Part shown: positions 8,060 through 16,264 of the stretch, piece by piece
Position numbering within the stretch: the first letter of the stretch is position 1
How the letters are laid out: each line of letters starts with the position of its first letter
Source of the DNA: CAZRGV01 sp964599655
GTDB lineage: Bacteria > Planctomycetota > Planctomycetia > Isosphaerales > Isosphaeraceae
Direction of reading: 5' to 3'
Assembly (NCBI GenBank): GCA_964599655.1
Contig: CAZRGV010000032.1
Coordinates: 1-51,557, forward strand
Length of the DNA stretch: 51,557 nt
Notes under the pieces: generated by a model
Databases searched by the model: none
The model's input: the letters and a program-made list of their open reading frames with translations, nothing else
What the model was told of the DNA's origin: nothing
Position numbers and translations under genes: made by a program

Positions 8060-9397
8060 TCAAGGCAGAGGGATATCCCGGAACTCGAAGGGAACCTCCG
8101 TCGTGGCTCGTGTCAAGCCATAAAACCGAAGCTGGGCGGGGGTGCTGGCCCCATCACTGGGTGCGAGCATCAGGCTGAGCCGAATCTCGTGGCCTTTTTG
8201 GGTCACATCCAGAGGAAAGAGGATAAATGGTTTCCCTCGAGAATCAAGAATCTCGATCCGCTGTTCGATGAAGTCCAGTCCGTGGGAAACCTCGGGCTCG
8301 CCGGCGATGGGGTTCGGTCCGGCCTCGACGGCGGTGAGAGGGCGGACGGTCAGATCGAGCGAGGATTCCGAGCCGTTGGGTTCGTGTTTCAGCGCGTGGA
8401 TGACCAGGGCCACGTCCTCCCCGAGGAACGACCGTCCGACGGCGTTGGTCAACGGGATGGTGACGGGCTCGGGCTTTCGAGCCGACAAGCTCAGGGGAAT
8501 GACGCCTCGCAGGCGCTCGACGGTTCGGCCCGGACGGTCCGGGCGGCTGAGCAGGATCGGTAGCTTGAGGGAGGCGACGGCGTTGAAATCGTAGAGCACG
8601 GGCATTTCCGGGAGGGCGTCGAGCGTGGCCGTCGGCGGCAGGAGGGATTGGCCTCGATCGTCGACCGCCTCGAGAACTCGGATGCTGCCGTTCTGGCCGA
8701 TCGTCATGCGAGGCTCGGCGAGGACCTGGATCTGGTATTGCAACTGTCGCGAGTCACGCTCGCCGGGGAGGAAACCGGCCCTGGGCTGAAAGGCGACGCG
8801 GTGTTGGAACAGGGCGTCGACGAGCTTGACGCGGAACGGCCCGTGATTGGAGGCCAGGCCGGGCGACTGGCGGCCGATGTCCTGAAGCAGCAGCGTGTTC
8901 TGACTGTCGATCGCGGGTGCGGCATCGATGTCTTCACCGAGCGTCTCGAAGGTGCGGGCGGCCCGGTTGAGGCGGTCGATCGCGTCCCAGAACGGAATCG
9001 GGGTGGAGTCGCGCAGCGTGATCCTTCGGTTGGCGAGGCTGGCCTGCGCCTCGGGATCGAGGCGGATCGGGATTCCGGAAAGGTGGTGAAGCCGTGCCAG
9101 GACCTCGGTCAGCGGCTGATCCTGGACGTCGAGCCGGACGAGAGTGGGCTGAACCATCAGGCGGGTTTCGATCTCACCGACCAGGGCCTGGACGCGGTTT
9201 CGGATTTCAGGGTCTCGCGCGGTCCGCGACGCTCGCAGCGCGGGCAGGGCGTCTCGGCCGAGTTCGCGAAGGGCCTTGGCGGCCGTTTCGCGATCCGCGA
9301 ATCGGGCCGAGCCGAGTTGCTGAACGAGCGCGCGGGGGTCGGGCTCGTTCAGACCGAGAGTCAGCAGAATCCCGCCGAGGGTGGACAGCGTCAGCAC
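8060..9397 (-). CDS. Secreted HEAT/STN-like tandem paralogue, copy B (unknown function)
   Basis: A 445-residue product of unrecognised function. It begins with GTG at 9397, supported by GAGG 9 bases upstream. A hydrophobic segment at residues 2-16 suggests export. The order matches its neighbours: HEAT-like helices at about 20-78, STN-like strand-helix unit at about 83-113 (Pro-Thr-Leu-Val-Arg-Leu followed by Leu-Thr-Glu-Val-Leu), Pro-Ile-Pro-Phe-Trp at 133-137, an Asn-His-Gly-Pro-Phe-Arg-Val segment near the middle, and an end of Gln-Leu-Arg-Phe-Tyr then Phe-Arg-Asp-Ile-Pro. It sits between copies C and A with gaps of 119 and 60 bases. It shares with copy C a run of about 20 similar residues around the central Asn-(His/Asn)-Gly-Pro-Phe motif, suggesting B and C are closer relatives. 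Confidence 0.72.
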   Translation of the reverse strand: MLTLSTLGGILLTLGLNEPDPRALVQQLGSARFADRETAAKALRELGRDALPALRASRTARDPEIRNRVQALVGEIETRLMVQPTLVRLDVQDQPLTEVLARLHHLSGIPIRLDPEAQASLANRRITLRDSTPIPFWDAIDRLNRAARTFETLGEDIDAAPAIDSQNTLLLQDIGRQSPGLASNHGPFRVKLVDALFQHRVAFQPRAGFLPGERDSRQLQYQIQVLAEPRMTIGQNGSIRVLEAVDDRGQSLLPPTATLDALPEMPVLYDFNAVASLKLPILLSRPDRPGRTVERLRGVIPLSLSARKPEPVTIPLTNAVGRSFLGEDVALVIHALKHEPNGSESSLDLTVRPLTAVEAGPNPIAGEPEVSHGLDFIEQRIEILDSRGKPFILFPLDVTQKGHEIRLSLMLAPSDGASTPAQLRFYGLTRATTEVPFEFRDIPLP

Positions 9398-9516
9398 GAC
9401 CGGGGGCCTCTTCGGGAACGGATTCGTGACACGGCACGGATCGATCGGTCAGCGAGGGAATCATCGAGGCCGGCAGTTCCGACGAGCGGATGCCGATCCG
9501 GCCTGGGACGTTTCGA

Positions 9517-10950
9517 TCAGGGCATGGGAATGTCGTCGATCTCGAACGCGATCTCGGTCTGGGCTCGGGAGATCTCGTAGTAGCGAATTTGCGCGGGTGG
9601 GCCGAGATTCGGGGCGGTCATCAGCCGCAAGGTCATCCGGGTGCCGTCGGTTCCCGGTTGTGGGTTGATGGTGAACCACTGGGGATAGAAATGCCCCTCG
9701 GAATCGGTGATCTCGATCTGGTTCTGGGCACCGCCGGCGGCGTGGCGGAAGGCGATGAACTCGGCCCCAAAGGGGCCTCGTTGCGCGTCATCGGCCGGAG
9801 TGTTCGTCATTTTCACGGTCAGGTCGATGGAGAACTGCGCCTGGTTGGGCTCGGGCTGGATGCCGTGGACCTGAAGGGTCATGCCGGGAACCTCGAGGGG
9901 CTTTCCCTTCGCGTCGGCCAGAGAGATGATGGCCGGATCCTCCTTGCGCGACATGACGGTGACAGGCAAGCTGCCCCGGAGCCGCTTGATCCACTGGCCG
10001 GGCTCGCCCGAGGGAAGCTCGAGGGCGATCGGCTGCTGGAAGATCGCGGTGCCGGTCGGGTTGAAGCCGTTGTAGGCGGAGTAGCGTTGAATGGCGCCGT
10101 TGCCGTTGCTGGGGGGAAGCAGCGAGCGGCCTTTTTCGTCGACGGCCTCGGTCAGCTTGATCGAGCCGGACGGCGTGGCCGACATGCGAGGCTCGCTGAG
10201 AAACTGGAGCACGACCGAGAACATCTCGCTGCGGACGCCCGCGACGCGACGCCCCTCCGCTTTCCTGGGTTCGGCGACCGGTCCTGGCGGCTGAACCAGG
10301 CCGCCGTTCTGGTTGAGGACGAGGGCGGCGCCGATCTGGGCGTGGCTGAACGAGCGGTCCCGGTGGTGCTGGATGCTGAAGACCTGAACGCGGAACGGCC
10401 CGTTGTTCGAGGCGGGGGTTGGCTCGTCGTCGATGGCGACGAGGTTGACGACCGCCTGGCGAGTCGGCTGACCCACGCCCACCATCTGGATGCCGGGGTT
10501 CACGTCGAGCGACACGGTCCGGCAGAGGAGGTCGATGGCCTGCCAGAAGGGGACAGGCTGATCCTTCTCGAGGGTGACCCGTCGGACGTTCCAGATCGGG
10601 ATGTTTTCGGGCAACAGGTTGAGCTGAACGTCGGCCTGATCCGAGAGGTTCTTGACCACTTCGGAGACGGGCCGATCGCGGAAGTCGAGACGGACCATCG
10701 TGGGCTGGACCATCAGGTTCGACTCGATCTCGTCGATCAGCATGCGGGCGCGGGTCCGAACCTCCAGATCCTCGGCGTTCTTGGCGGCTCGGAGGGCGGG
10801 AAGGGCGCCGCGACCGAGCGCCCGGAGGGCTTCGCTGGCCGACTCACGCTCGGAGTAGCGGGGCGCGCCCAGTTGTTCCACGAGGGTTTTCGGATCGGAA
10901 CCGTCCGCCGCTCCGAGGATCGCGGCCAGCACGCACGTCGCGACGATCAT
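9517..10950 (-). CDS. Secreted HEAT/STN-like tandem paralogue, copy C (unknown function)
   Basis: The 477-residue first gene of the three-paralogue set, starting at an ATG with GGAGG 7 bases upstream. Residues 1-15 form a hydrophobic export signal ending near Gly-Ala-Ala-Asp. HEAT-like helices span about 18-76. Residues 82-114 hold the STN-like unit (Pro-Thr-Met-Val-Arg-Leu-Asp-Phe, then Val-Ser-Glu-Val-Val). Pro-Val-Pro-Phe-Trp is at 132-136. A middle region contains Asn-Asn-Gly-Pro-Phe-Arg-Val and a C-terminal beta-rich region ends Ile-Arg-Tyr-Tyr, then Phe-Glu-Ile-Asp-Asp-Ile-Pro. STN domains are otherwise known in outer-membrane secretins and signalling TonB receptors, but no secretin or plug domain follows here. 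An extracytoplasmic structural or binding role is a guess; no catalytic motif is visible. Confidence 0.72.
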   Translation of the reverse strand: MIVATCVLAAILGAADGSDPKTLVEQLGAPRYSERESASEALRALGRGALPALRAAKNAEDLEVRTRARMLIDEIESNLMVQPTMVRLDFRDRPVSEVVKNLSDQADVQLNLLPENIPIWNVRRVTLEKDQPVPFWQAIDLLCRTVSLDVNPGIQMVGVGQPTRQAVVNLVAIDDEPTPASNNGPFRVQVFSIQHHRDRSFSHAQIGAALVLNQNGGLVQPPGPVAEPRKAEGRRVAGVRSEMFSVVLQFLSEPRMSATPSGSIKLTEAVDEKGRSLLPPSNGNGAIQRYSAYNGFNPTGTAIFQQPIALELPSGEPGQWIKRLRGSLPVTVMSRKEDPAIISLADAKGKPLEVPGMTLQVHGIQPEPNQAQFSIDLTVKMTNTPADDAQRGPFGAEFIAFRHAAGGAQNQIEITDSEGHFYPQWFTINPQPGTDGTRMTLRLMTAPNLGPPAQIRYYEISRAQTEIAFEIDDIPMP

Positions 10951-11289
10951 CGACAGACCTCCCTCGACCTCGAAGCCGATCCAAGGTGTCGGCCAAACGA
11001 TCTATCCTTGCGCCCGGATCGAGATGGCGCCGACATTGTTTTTCTCATCATAACCCATTCCGTGCCCTTGGCCACTATTCGCCCTGCGGAATTCTCGATC
11101 GTTGGCCGCCGAACTCGAACGTGGCGACGATCGGCCGGCGGAGCCGATTTTTGCCGGCCAACGGCGGCCAGAGGACGATCGGCAGCCTGGGCCGTTCGAC
11201 TCGACGGAGAACCGTCGGATGGCGGGTGGGATGGTGCCGATCGCGTCGATTCTTTCGCGTGCAGGACGCCAAGGCGGCGTGTCGGGCCC
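10951..11289. other. Gene-free interval upstream of the tandem paralogues
   Basis: About 340 bases lie between the start of paralogue copy C and the stop of the comM-like gene, both on the minus strand. It contains an AT-richer patch at 11037-11055 with TATGAT on the minus strand, a possible -10 for the paralogue genes, but I could not find a convincing -35. No conserved open frame is seen. Confidence 0.4.
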
Positions 11290-12825
11290 TCAAATCCAGA
11301 CGCTCCGGTCCAGGGAGCGGAAGCCGACGGCCTCGGCCACGTGGTGGGGCTGGATGTCGTCGGTTCCTTCCAGGTCGGCCATGGTTCGGGCCACGCGAAG
11401 AACCTTGTCGTGGGCCCGAGCCGAGAGCCCGAGTTCTTCCATCGCCCCCTTGAGCAGGCTCGCGGCTTCGGGTTTGAGCGGGCAGAACTTGCGAATCTGG
11501 CGAGGCGTCATCCGGCCGTTGACCAGCGGGCCCTTGGAACCGAACCGATCGGCCTGGCGGGCTCGGGCACGGAGTACGTCCCTGCGGAGGTCGGCCGACG
11601 TCGGACCGGGCGGCGACTCGGCAAGCTGGGTAAACGGGACGGCGGGAACTTCGACATGAAGGTCGATGCGGTCGAGCAAGGGGCCGCTGATCTTGCTGAG
11701 GTACTTCTCCACCTGCGGCGGGCTGCAGGCGCAGGCTCGGCGAGGGTCGGACCGGTAGCCGCACGGGCAGGGGTTCATCGCGGCAACGAGGATGAAGTCG
11801 GCCGGGAAGGTGGTACTCCGGAGGGCGCGACTGATTGTGACCCGGCCTTCTTCGAGCGGCTGTCGCAGCACTTCCAGTGTCTTGCGGTTGAATTCGGGCA
11901 ACTCGTCGAGAAAGAGCACACCCTTGTGCGCCAGGCTGATCTCGCCGGGCTGGGGGATGGTTCCGCCTCCGACAAGGCCGGCGTCGCTGACCGAGTGATG
12001 CGGCGAGCGGAACGGGCGAATCGCCATCAACGGTTCGCCCGCGCGGAGCAAACCCATGGCGCTGTAAATCCGGGTCGTTTCGAGGCTTTCGTTGGGACTG
12101 AGCGGCGGGAGGATCGAGGGCAAACGCTTGGCGAGGAGCGTTTTTCCGGTTCCCGGAGGCCCGATCATCAGAACGTTGTGCCCGCCGCTGGCGGCGATGA
12201 CGAGGGCCCGCTTGGCGTAGTCTTGGCCCTTGACGTCGACGAAGTCTTCCTCGGTATGGGCCAGGGCGCGAAAGACGTCTTCGAGGTCGATCGACGTCGG
12301 GTCGAGGTCGAGCTGACCCGAAAGGAACCCGACCGCCTCGGAGAGGCTGCCGATGGGGTAAACCGAAATTCCCTCCACGACGGCGGCCTCGGCGGCGTTG
12401 GCCGAGGGGACGAGCAGGCCGTCCCGACCCTCGGCCGCGGCGGCCAGGGCCATCGCCAGGGCCCCCTTGATGGGGCGGGTTTCGCCCGTCAGGGCCAGCT
12501 CCCCGACGACCGCGAAGTTCCCAGGCCGGTCGCAGCCCATCTGCCCGCTGCCGAGCAGAAGCCCGAGCGCGATGGGAAGGTCGAAGCCGCCGGCATCTTT
12601 CCGGAGGTCGGCCGGCGCCAGGTTGATGACGATCCGGTCGATCGGCCGGCGATAGCCCGAGTTGACCAGAGCGCGCTCGACCCGGTGCGTGCTTTCGCGA
12701 ACCGCCGCCTCGGCCAGCCCGACGAGGACCGTTTTGGGCAGGGTCGCCGGCGAGACATCGACCTCGACCTCGACGGGCGCCGCCTCGATCCCGATGAGCG
12801 TGTACGACGAGAGTTTTGCGAGCAT
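11290..12825 (-). CDS. comM: YifB/ComM-family Mg-chelatase-like AAA+ ATPase
   Basis: A 511-residue protein, the usual size for the ComM/YifB family. The start was set at 12825, where Met-Leu-Ala-Lys-Leu begins the conserved N-terminus; the upstream open frame has no family similarity. Domains in order: a Lon-protease-like N-terminal domain (about 1-170), a Mg-chelatase-type AAA+ domain with Walker A Gly-Pro-Pro-Gly-Thr-Gly-Lys-Thr near 222 and Walker B Phe-Leu-Asp-Glu-Leu-Pro-Glu-Phe near 307, the Met-Asn-Pro-Cys-Pro-Cys-Gly motif, and a C-terminal lid domain. In Vibrio and Haemophilus ComM is a hexameric helicase promoting branch migration during natural transformation; in many non-competent bacteria its role is unknown. 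No competence genes are nearby. Confidence 0.92.
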   Translation of the reverse strand: MLAKLSSYTLIGIEAAPVEVEVDVSPATLPKTVLVGLAEAAVRESTHRVERALVNSGYRRPIDRIVINLAPADLRKDAGGFDLPIALGLLLGSGQMGCDRPGNFAVVGELALTGETRPIKGALAMALAAAAEGRDGLLVPSANAAEAAVVEGISVYPIGSLSEAVGFLSGQLDLDPTSIDLEDVFRALAHTEEDFVDVKGQDYAKRALVIAASGGHNVLMIGPPGTGKTLLAKRLPSILPPLSPNESLETTRIYSAMGLLRAGEPLMAIRPFRSPHHSVSDAGLVGGGTIPQPGEISLAHKGVLFLDELPEFNRKTLEVLRQPLEEGRVTISRALRSTTFPADFILVAAMNPCPCGYRSDPRRACACSPPQVEKYLSKISGPLLDRIDLHVEVPAVPFTQLAESPPGPTSADLRRDVLRARARQADRFGSKGPLVNGRMTPRQIRKFCPLKPEAASLLKGAMEELGLSARAHDKVLRVARTMADLEGTDDIQPHHVAEAVGFRSLDRSVWI

Positions 12826-12979
12826 CGCGAGAACCCGCCGAAGGTCGAACGCCGTTGTCCCGACCGCACGCAACCATGGCGGCGGTCGACGCGAGTATAC
12901 CAACGGCGGGTTCGACGAACATCTCCCTGTCGATTCTTTTCGATGCGACAGGCAAAAGAAACGGGCCGAACACCGACGG

Positions 12980-13873
12980 CTACGAGAGCCGCGGTATCGT
13001 CTCCGGATCAAGCAGCAGCGGGAAGAAACGGCCGCCCATCGGCTGGCCTTCGGGAATCGCGGGCACACCGTCGAGCAGAATCTCATCGGTTCCCGACCGG
13101 GTGCCGTCCTTGAAGACGTTGAGGACCGCGGCGCGTCGAGGGCGCTCGGTCGAGTTGGCGAACGAGCCGTGAACCATCAAGGGGTGGTGGAACGAGGCGA
13201 AGCCCTTGGGCAGCTCGATCGCGACGGGGTTTTGAAACCGTTGCCATTGCTCCTCGTTGAGCACCTCGCGGATGGCGTCCATATCGCCGGCCAGGCCGGT
13301 GATCGGCAAGAGGTTCCAGCGCTGACTGCCGGGGATGTACTGGAGGCAGCCGTTGTCCCTGGTGCTGTCGTCGAGGGCGATCCAGCAGGTCAGGTGTCCC
13401 ATCGGGACCGTGCGGGTCCAGTAGGAATAGTCCTGGTGCCAGGCGACCACGCCGCCGTGCCGGGCGGGCTTGCAAAACAGCTGGTCGTGCCAGAAACGGA
13501 CCGCGCCGCCGAGCAACTGGCTGGCGGGCATCGTGAAGGCGGGGTTCCAGAGCAGGTCGTGGAAGCCCGGCTTGATCCGCCAGGCGCCAAGGGCGTGAAA
13601 CAGCACGCGGTTTGGATCGGTCGACTCGTTCGTGTGATACTCGTACCAGAGCTCGCGCCCCGGATGATCCGGCTGGAACCATTCGGCCAGCTCATGGCGA
13701 AGGGTTTCGACCTGTTCGTCGTTCAGCAACCGGATGCCCGCGAGATAGCCTTGGTCGTGGTAAAAGGCCACCTGATCGTCAGTCAGCCGGTAGGCATCCC
13801 AGTCCTCGGCCGTTTTCGGGACCGAGACGAAGTTGCTCAAGGGCTCGTGGAACTGGGAAAGATCGCTGATCAT
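12980..13873 (-). CDS. Phytanoyl-CoA dioxygenase (PhyH) family protein
   Basis: A 297-residue Fe(II)/2-oxoglutarate-dependent oxygenase-like protein. The start at 13873 is preceded by GAGGA 9 bases upstream; longer frames to 14020 lack this. The iron-binding facial triad is visible as His146-x-Asp148 in Trp-His-Gln-Asp-Tyr and His235 in Leu-Met-Val-His-Gly-Ser. A conserved Arg (246 or 247) is placed to hold the 2-oxoglutarate carboxylate. The family hydroxylates varied small molecules and also includes halogenase-like enzymes; an acidic second ligand (Asp) argues for a hydroxylase. The substrate is unknown. It stands alone, divergent from the YkgJ gene. Confidence 0.88.
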   Translation of the reverse strand: MISDLSQFHEPLSNFVSVPKTAEDWDAYRLTDDQVAFYHDQGYLAGIRLLNDEQVETLRHELAEWFQPDHPGRELWYEYHTNESTDPNRVLFHALGAWRIKPGFHDLLWNPAFTMPASQLLGGAVRFWHDQLFCKPARHGGVVAWHQDYSYWTRTVPMGHLTCWIALDDSTRDNGCLQYIPGSQRWNLLPITGLAGDMDAIREVLNEEQWQRFQNPVAIELPKGFASFHHPLMVHGSFANSTERPRRAAVLNVFKDGTRSGTDEILLDGVPAIPEGQPMGGRFFPLLLDPETIPRLS

Positions 13874-14072
13874 GGTTGAGTGTTCCTCGGAGGGTCGGAG
13901 AGGCCCGATCATACCCGGAACCGTCGACGGCCGGAACGGTTCGAGCCAAGGCGCCAACCGGGCCTTCGCCGCGTTTTGAGGACCAGGATATAGCTTCGAG
14001 GAGTCGCTGTGGAACACCATCCCTTCTCACGGGCATCGACAACACGTTCCCTTCAGGAAATACGGTATCCCC

Positions 14073-14804
14073 ATGGACCAGGCAGACTCCAGGAACGACG
14101 AGAGCCAACGCGATCCGGGCGAAAACGCCCTGGACCTTCTGGCGAGTCGGCTCGACCAGCGCCTCCAAGCCTACGCCGAGGCGCATCCGGAGGAGTCCGG
14201 CGAGGACTGGCTCTTCCGCGTCATCGACGGTTGGGCCGCGGACGAGGATCGGACGTTCCGCCAGGCGCCGGGGTCCGCGGCCTCAACGGGCCTGCCGGTG
14301 CTCCAGGAACCGGCGTGCCAGCCTGGATGCGATCATTGCTGCCACCAAATCGCGATGGTCACGGCGCTCGAGGCGCAACTTCTGGCGCGGCATCTGCTTC
14401 GAAACTGGTCCGAGGCCGAGATCGACGAACTCCGGCGCCGGGCGACCGACCTCTGGAACCGCGCTCGATCGGCCGGGATCGAGAACCGACCGCTCGCGGA
14501 GCAGATGGACGTCCTCGCCCGGATTCGGCGCCCTTGCCCGTTGCTGGAGGAGTCCAGCCGCCTCTGTCTCGCCTATGAGGCTCGCCCGCTGGCCTGCCGT
14601 CGAGAGAACTCGACCGATGCCGAGGTTTGCCGCCGCTACCGAGAGAATCCCGACGAGGCGGTCGCGTCTCTGCGCGTGCCGCGCCTCGAGCGGATCTGGA
14701 ACGCGGCGCGTCGGTTGCTGAACGACTGGATCGAATCGGAGGACGCGGGCTTTCCCTACATGCCCCTGGAGCTCGCGCTGGTCATCGCGCTGGAAGACCA
14801 TTGA
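14073..14804 (+). CDS. YkgJ-family cysteine-cluster protein (UPF0153)
   Basis: A 243-residue cytosolic protein with the cluster Cys82-x3-Cys86-x2-Cys89-Cys90, then Cys-Pro-Leu-Leu near 155, Cys-Leu-Ala-Tyr and Ala-Cys-Arg-Arg motifs. This is the pattern of the YkgJ/UPF0153 family (PF03692), which is thought to bind zinc or an iron-sulfur cluster; its physiological role is unknown. The first about 75 residues are acidic and not part of the conserved domain. The cluster is complete, so the protein is likely functional. Confidence 0.85.
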   Translation: MDQADSRNDESQRDPGENALDLLASRLDQRLQAYAEAHPEESGEDWLFRVIDGWAADEDRTFRQAPGSAASTGLPVLQEPACQPGCDHCCHQIAMVTALEAQLLARHLLRNWSEAEIDELRRRATDLWNRARSAGIENRPLAEQMDVLARIRRPCPLLEESSRLCLAYEARPLACRRENSTDAEVCRRYRENPDEAVASLRVPRLERIWNAARRLLNDWIESEDAGFPYMPLELALVIALEDH

Positions 14805-14900
14805 GCCGATCGCCTCGATTCCTCCCCCTCCCGGACGAGGCACAGGCCCCATCGTTGAGGGATACCGCATCGCCTGGAACCTCCGTCTTTCGTCAGGGGG

Positions 14901-14940
14901 CCGCCCGAACTCCCAATGGCGAAACGAGTTCGGCGGGCGG
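14901..14940. terminator. Bulged hairpin between convergent genes
   Basis: CCGCCCGAACTC at 14901-14912 pairs with GAGTTCGGCGGGCGG at 14926-14940, leaving a three-base bulge and a 13-base loop. It lies between the converging YkgJ and membrane-protein genes, so it may stop transcription from both sides. No T tract follows. Confidence 0.38.
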
Positions 14941-14991
14941 TTCCCTCCCGGCGCAAGACCCGTCCACCGGCCCATTCCGTCGGAGCCGGCA

Positions 14992-15543
14992 TCATTCGAG
15001 CGTCTTGCCGAGCAGAATCAGGATCACCCAGGCCATTGGCCAGGTGACGAGCAGCCCCACCGAGGCATGGTGAGTCCAGCCCAAGGCGCTACGGGAGACG
15101 TCCGATCGCGGCGGACGGACCAGGCGATAGGCCAGCGCCGCGACCAGCGGCAACGCCGAGAAGACGGGGTTGATGGAGAGTCGGGAAGGGACCATCAGGA
15201 ACGACAACCCGATCCAGTACCCGCCGATGAGCAGCCAGGAAAGCTCGGCCCTCGTGTACCGACCCGACGACTCGGAGGGACGTTGCGAATCAGGTCGTCG
15301 ATCGAGCAACAGCACCAGCGGCCCGGCCATCGCCAGTCCGAGCCAGAGGTACTCCAGCGCCAGCGCCGCGGCGATGGCCGCCGAGGGCCAATCGGAGTAG
15401 GGCCAGAAGGCCCGAATCAGCAGCGCCGCCATGCCGTAGCCGGCAATCAACGCGGTCAGGTCGATCAATCGCAGGCGATTGGGGCCCGGGTTTTCCGGTG
15501 TTCCGGGCTCCCGGGGATCGGGGGCCGATCGAGTCTCGCCCAT
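14992..15543 (-). CDS. Small multi-spanning membrane protein of unknown function
   Basis: Not recognised. The 183-residue product starts at the ATG at 15543, with GGAG 6 bases upstream; a longer frame would run into the preceding gene. After a Pro-rich cytosolic N-terminus (1-25) there are four or five hydrophobic segments, at about 28-47, 52-72, 100-120, 125-140 and 158-180. No catalytic motif is visible. It follows the 15558-16076 gene by 14 bases and the two are probably one transcript. Confidence 0.6.
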   Translation of the reverse strand: MGETRSAPDPREPGTPENPGPNRLRLIDLTALIAGYGMAALLIRAFWPYSDWPSAAIAAALALEYLWLGLAMAGPLVLLLDRRPDSQRPSESSGRYTRAELSWLLIGGYWIGLSFLMVPSRLSINPVFSALPLVAALAYRLVRPPRSDVSRSALGWTHHASVGLLVTWPMAWVILILLGKTLE

Positions 15544-15557
15544 GATCGGCTCCACGG

Positions 15558-16076
15558 TCAGGGCGAGGTGACGACCAGACCAAAACCGCATTGCAACGGC
15601 CAGGCGACGGAGAGAACCAGTCCGAGCCGATCCGTCCAGGCTCGAGACGTGTCGTCGTCGCTGGCTTTTGGCGGCCCGGCGACCCAGTGTTTCCAGACGA
15701 CGACCAGCGTGGTCAAGGAGGCCAGTCCGATGCCCAGGCTCAAGGCGGGCGTGTAGAGGTCCAACCGGTCCATTTCCGGGCACGCCCTCAGCGCCGAGGT
15801 CAGCACCCAGGGCGCGCCGAGCACCGCCCAGAGCCGATCGCCGAGGCCGGGGTATCCTTCGGGATGACGACCAAACCGCCTCGCGAGATAGAGGAACGGT
15901 CCCGCCGCGGTCAAGGCGACACCCGCGAAGGTGATCCAGAAGAGGACCCATCCCCCTTGAATCAGGCCCTCGCCGGCGGACCCTCGAAGATGCACCGAGG
16001 CGACCGCCGCGCCGATGACCAGGGCCGCTCCATCGAGCAGGGTCAGCCCCGTCCCGATTCTCAAGCGTTCCGCCAT
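15558..16076 (-). CDS. Small multi-spanning membrane protein of unknown function
   Basis: A 172-residue membrane protein with about four hydrophobic segments (roughly 12-31, 42-66, 105-127 and 148-170). I do not recognise a family. The start at 16076 is favoured by GGAGG 4 bases upstream; an in-frame ATG at 16094 has no ribosome-binding site. A single Cys-Pro-Glu-Met and a Trp-Lys-His-Trp motif are the only distinctive features. It is paired with the downstream small membrane protein gene, and is divergent from der with about 190 bases between their starts. Confidence 0.62.
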   Translation of the reverse strand: MAERLRIGTGLTLLDGAALVIGAAVASVHLRGSAGEGLIQGGWVLFWITFAGVALTAAGPFLYLARRFGRHPEGYPGLGDRLWAVLGAPWVLTSALRACPEMDRLDLYTPALSLGIGLASLTTLVVVWKHWVAGPPKASDDDTSRAWTDRLGLVLSVAWPLQCGFGLVVTSP

Positions 16077-16097
16077 GTTTCCTCCGACCTCCATGGC

Positions 16098-16125
16098 TTG
16101 TCGCGTTCCGGCCTTCCTTTATAAT
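16098..16125 (+). promoter_or_regulatory. Predicted promoter of der
   Basis: TTGTCG (-35, 16098-16103) and TATAAT (-10, 16120-16125) are separated by 16 bases on the plus strand, about 140 bases upstream of the der start. The AT-rich core could also serve the divergent membrane-protein gene, but no -35 was found on that strand. Confidence 0.42.
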
Positions 16126-16264
16126 AACCGAAAACCAGTCGAGCTACGCCCACGCCGATTTGGCGAATGAGAATGGCTTGGGCCAATGGAAGATTGTCGC
16201 GCTCCCCCTCCATTGGCCGCTGTCCAGAGCTCCTTGGCGGGCCCTGGCCCAGGACGAGGTCGTC

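Noticed and set aside
11290..12825. The comM-like gene as a magnesium chelatase subunit for bacteriochlorophyll
   Set aside because: The Lon-like N-terminal domain and 511-residue length are those of YifB/ComM; no other chelatase or chlorophyll genes are present.
9490..13113. A 1207-codon open frame on the plus strand
   Set aside because: It lies opposite paralogue copy C and the comM-like gene, which have proper ribosome-binding sites and recognisable domains; the plus frame has none.
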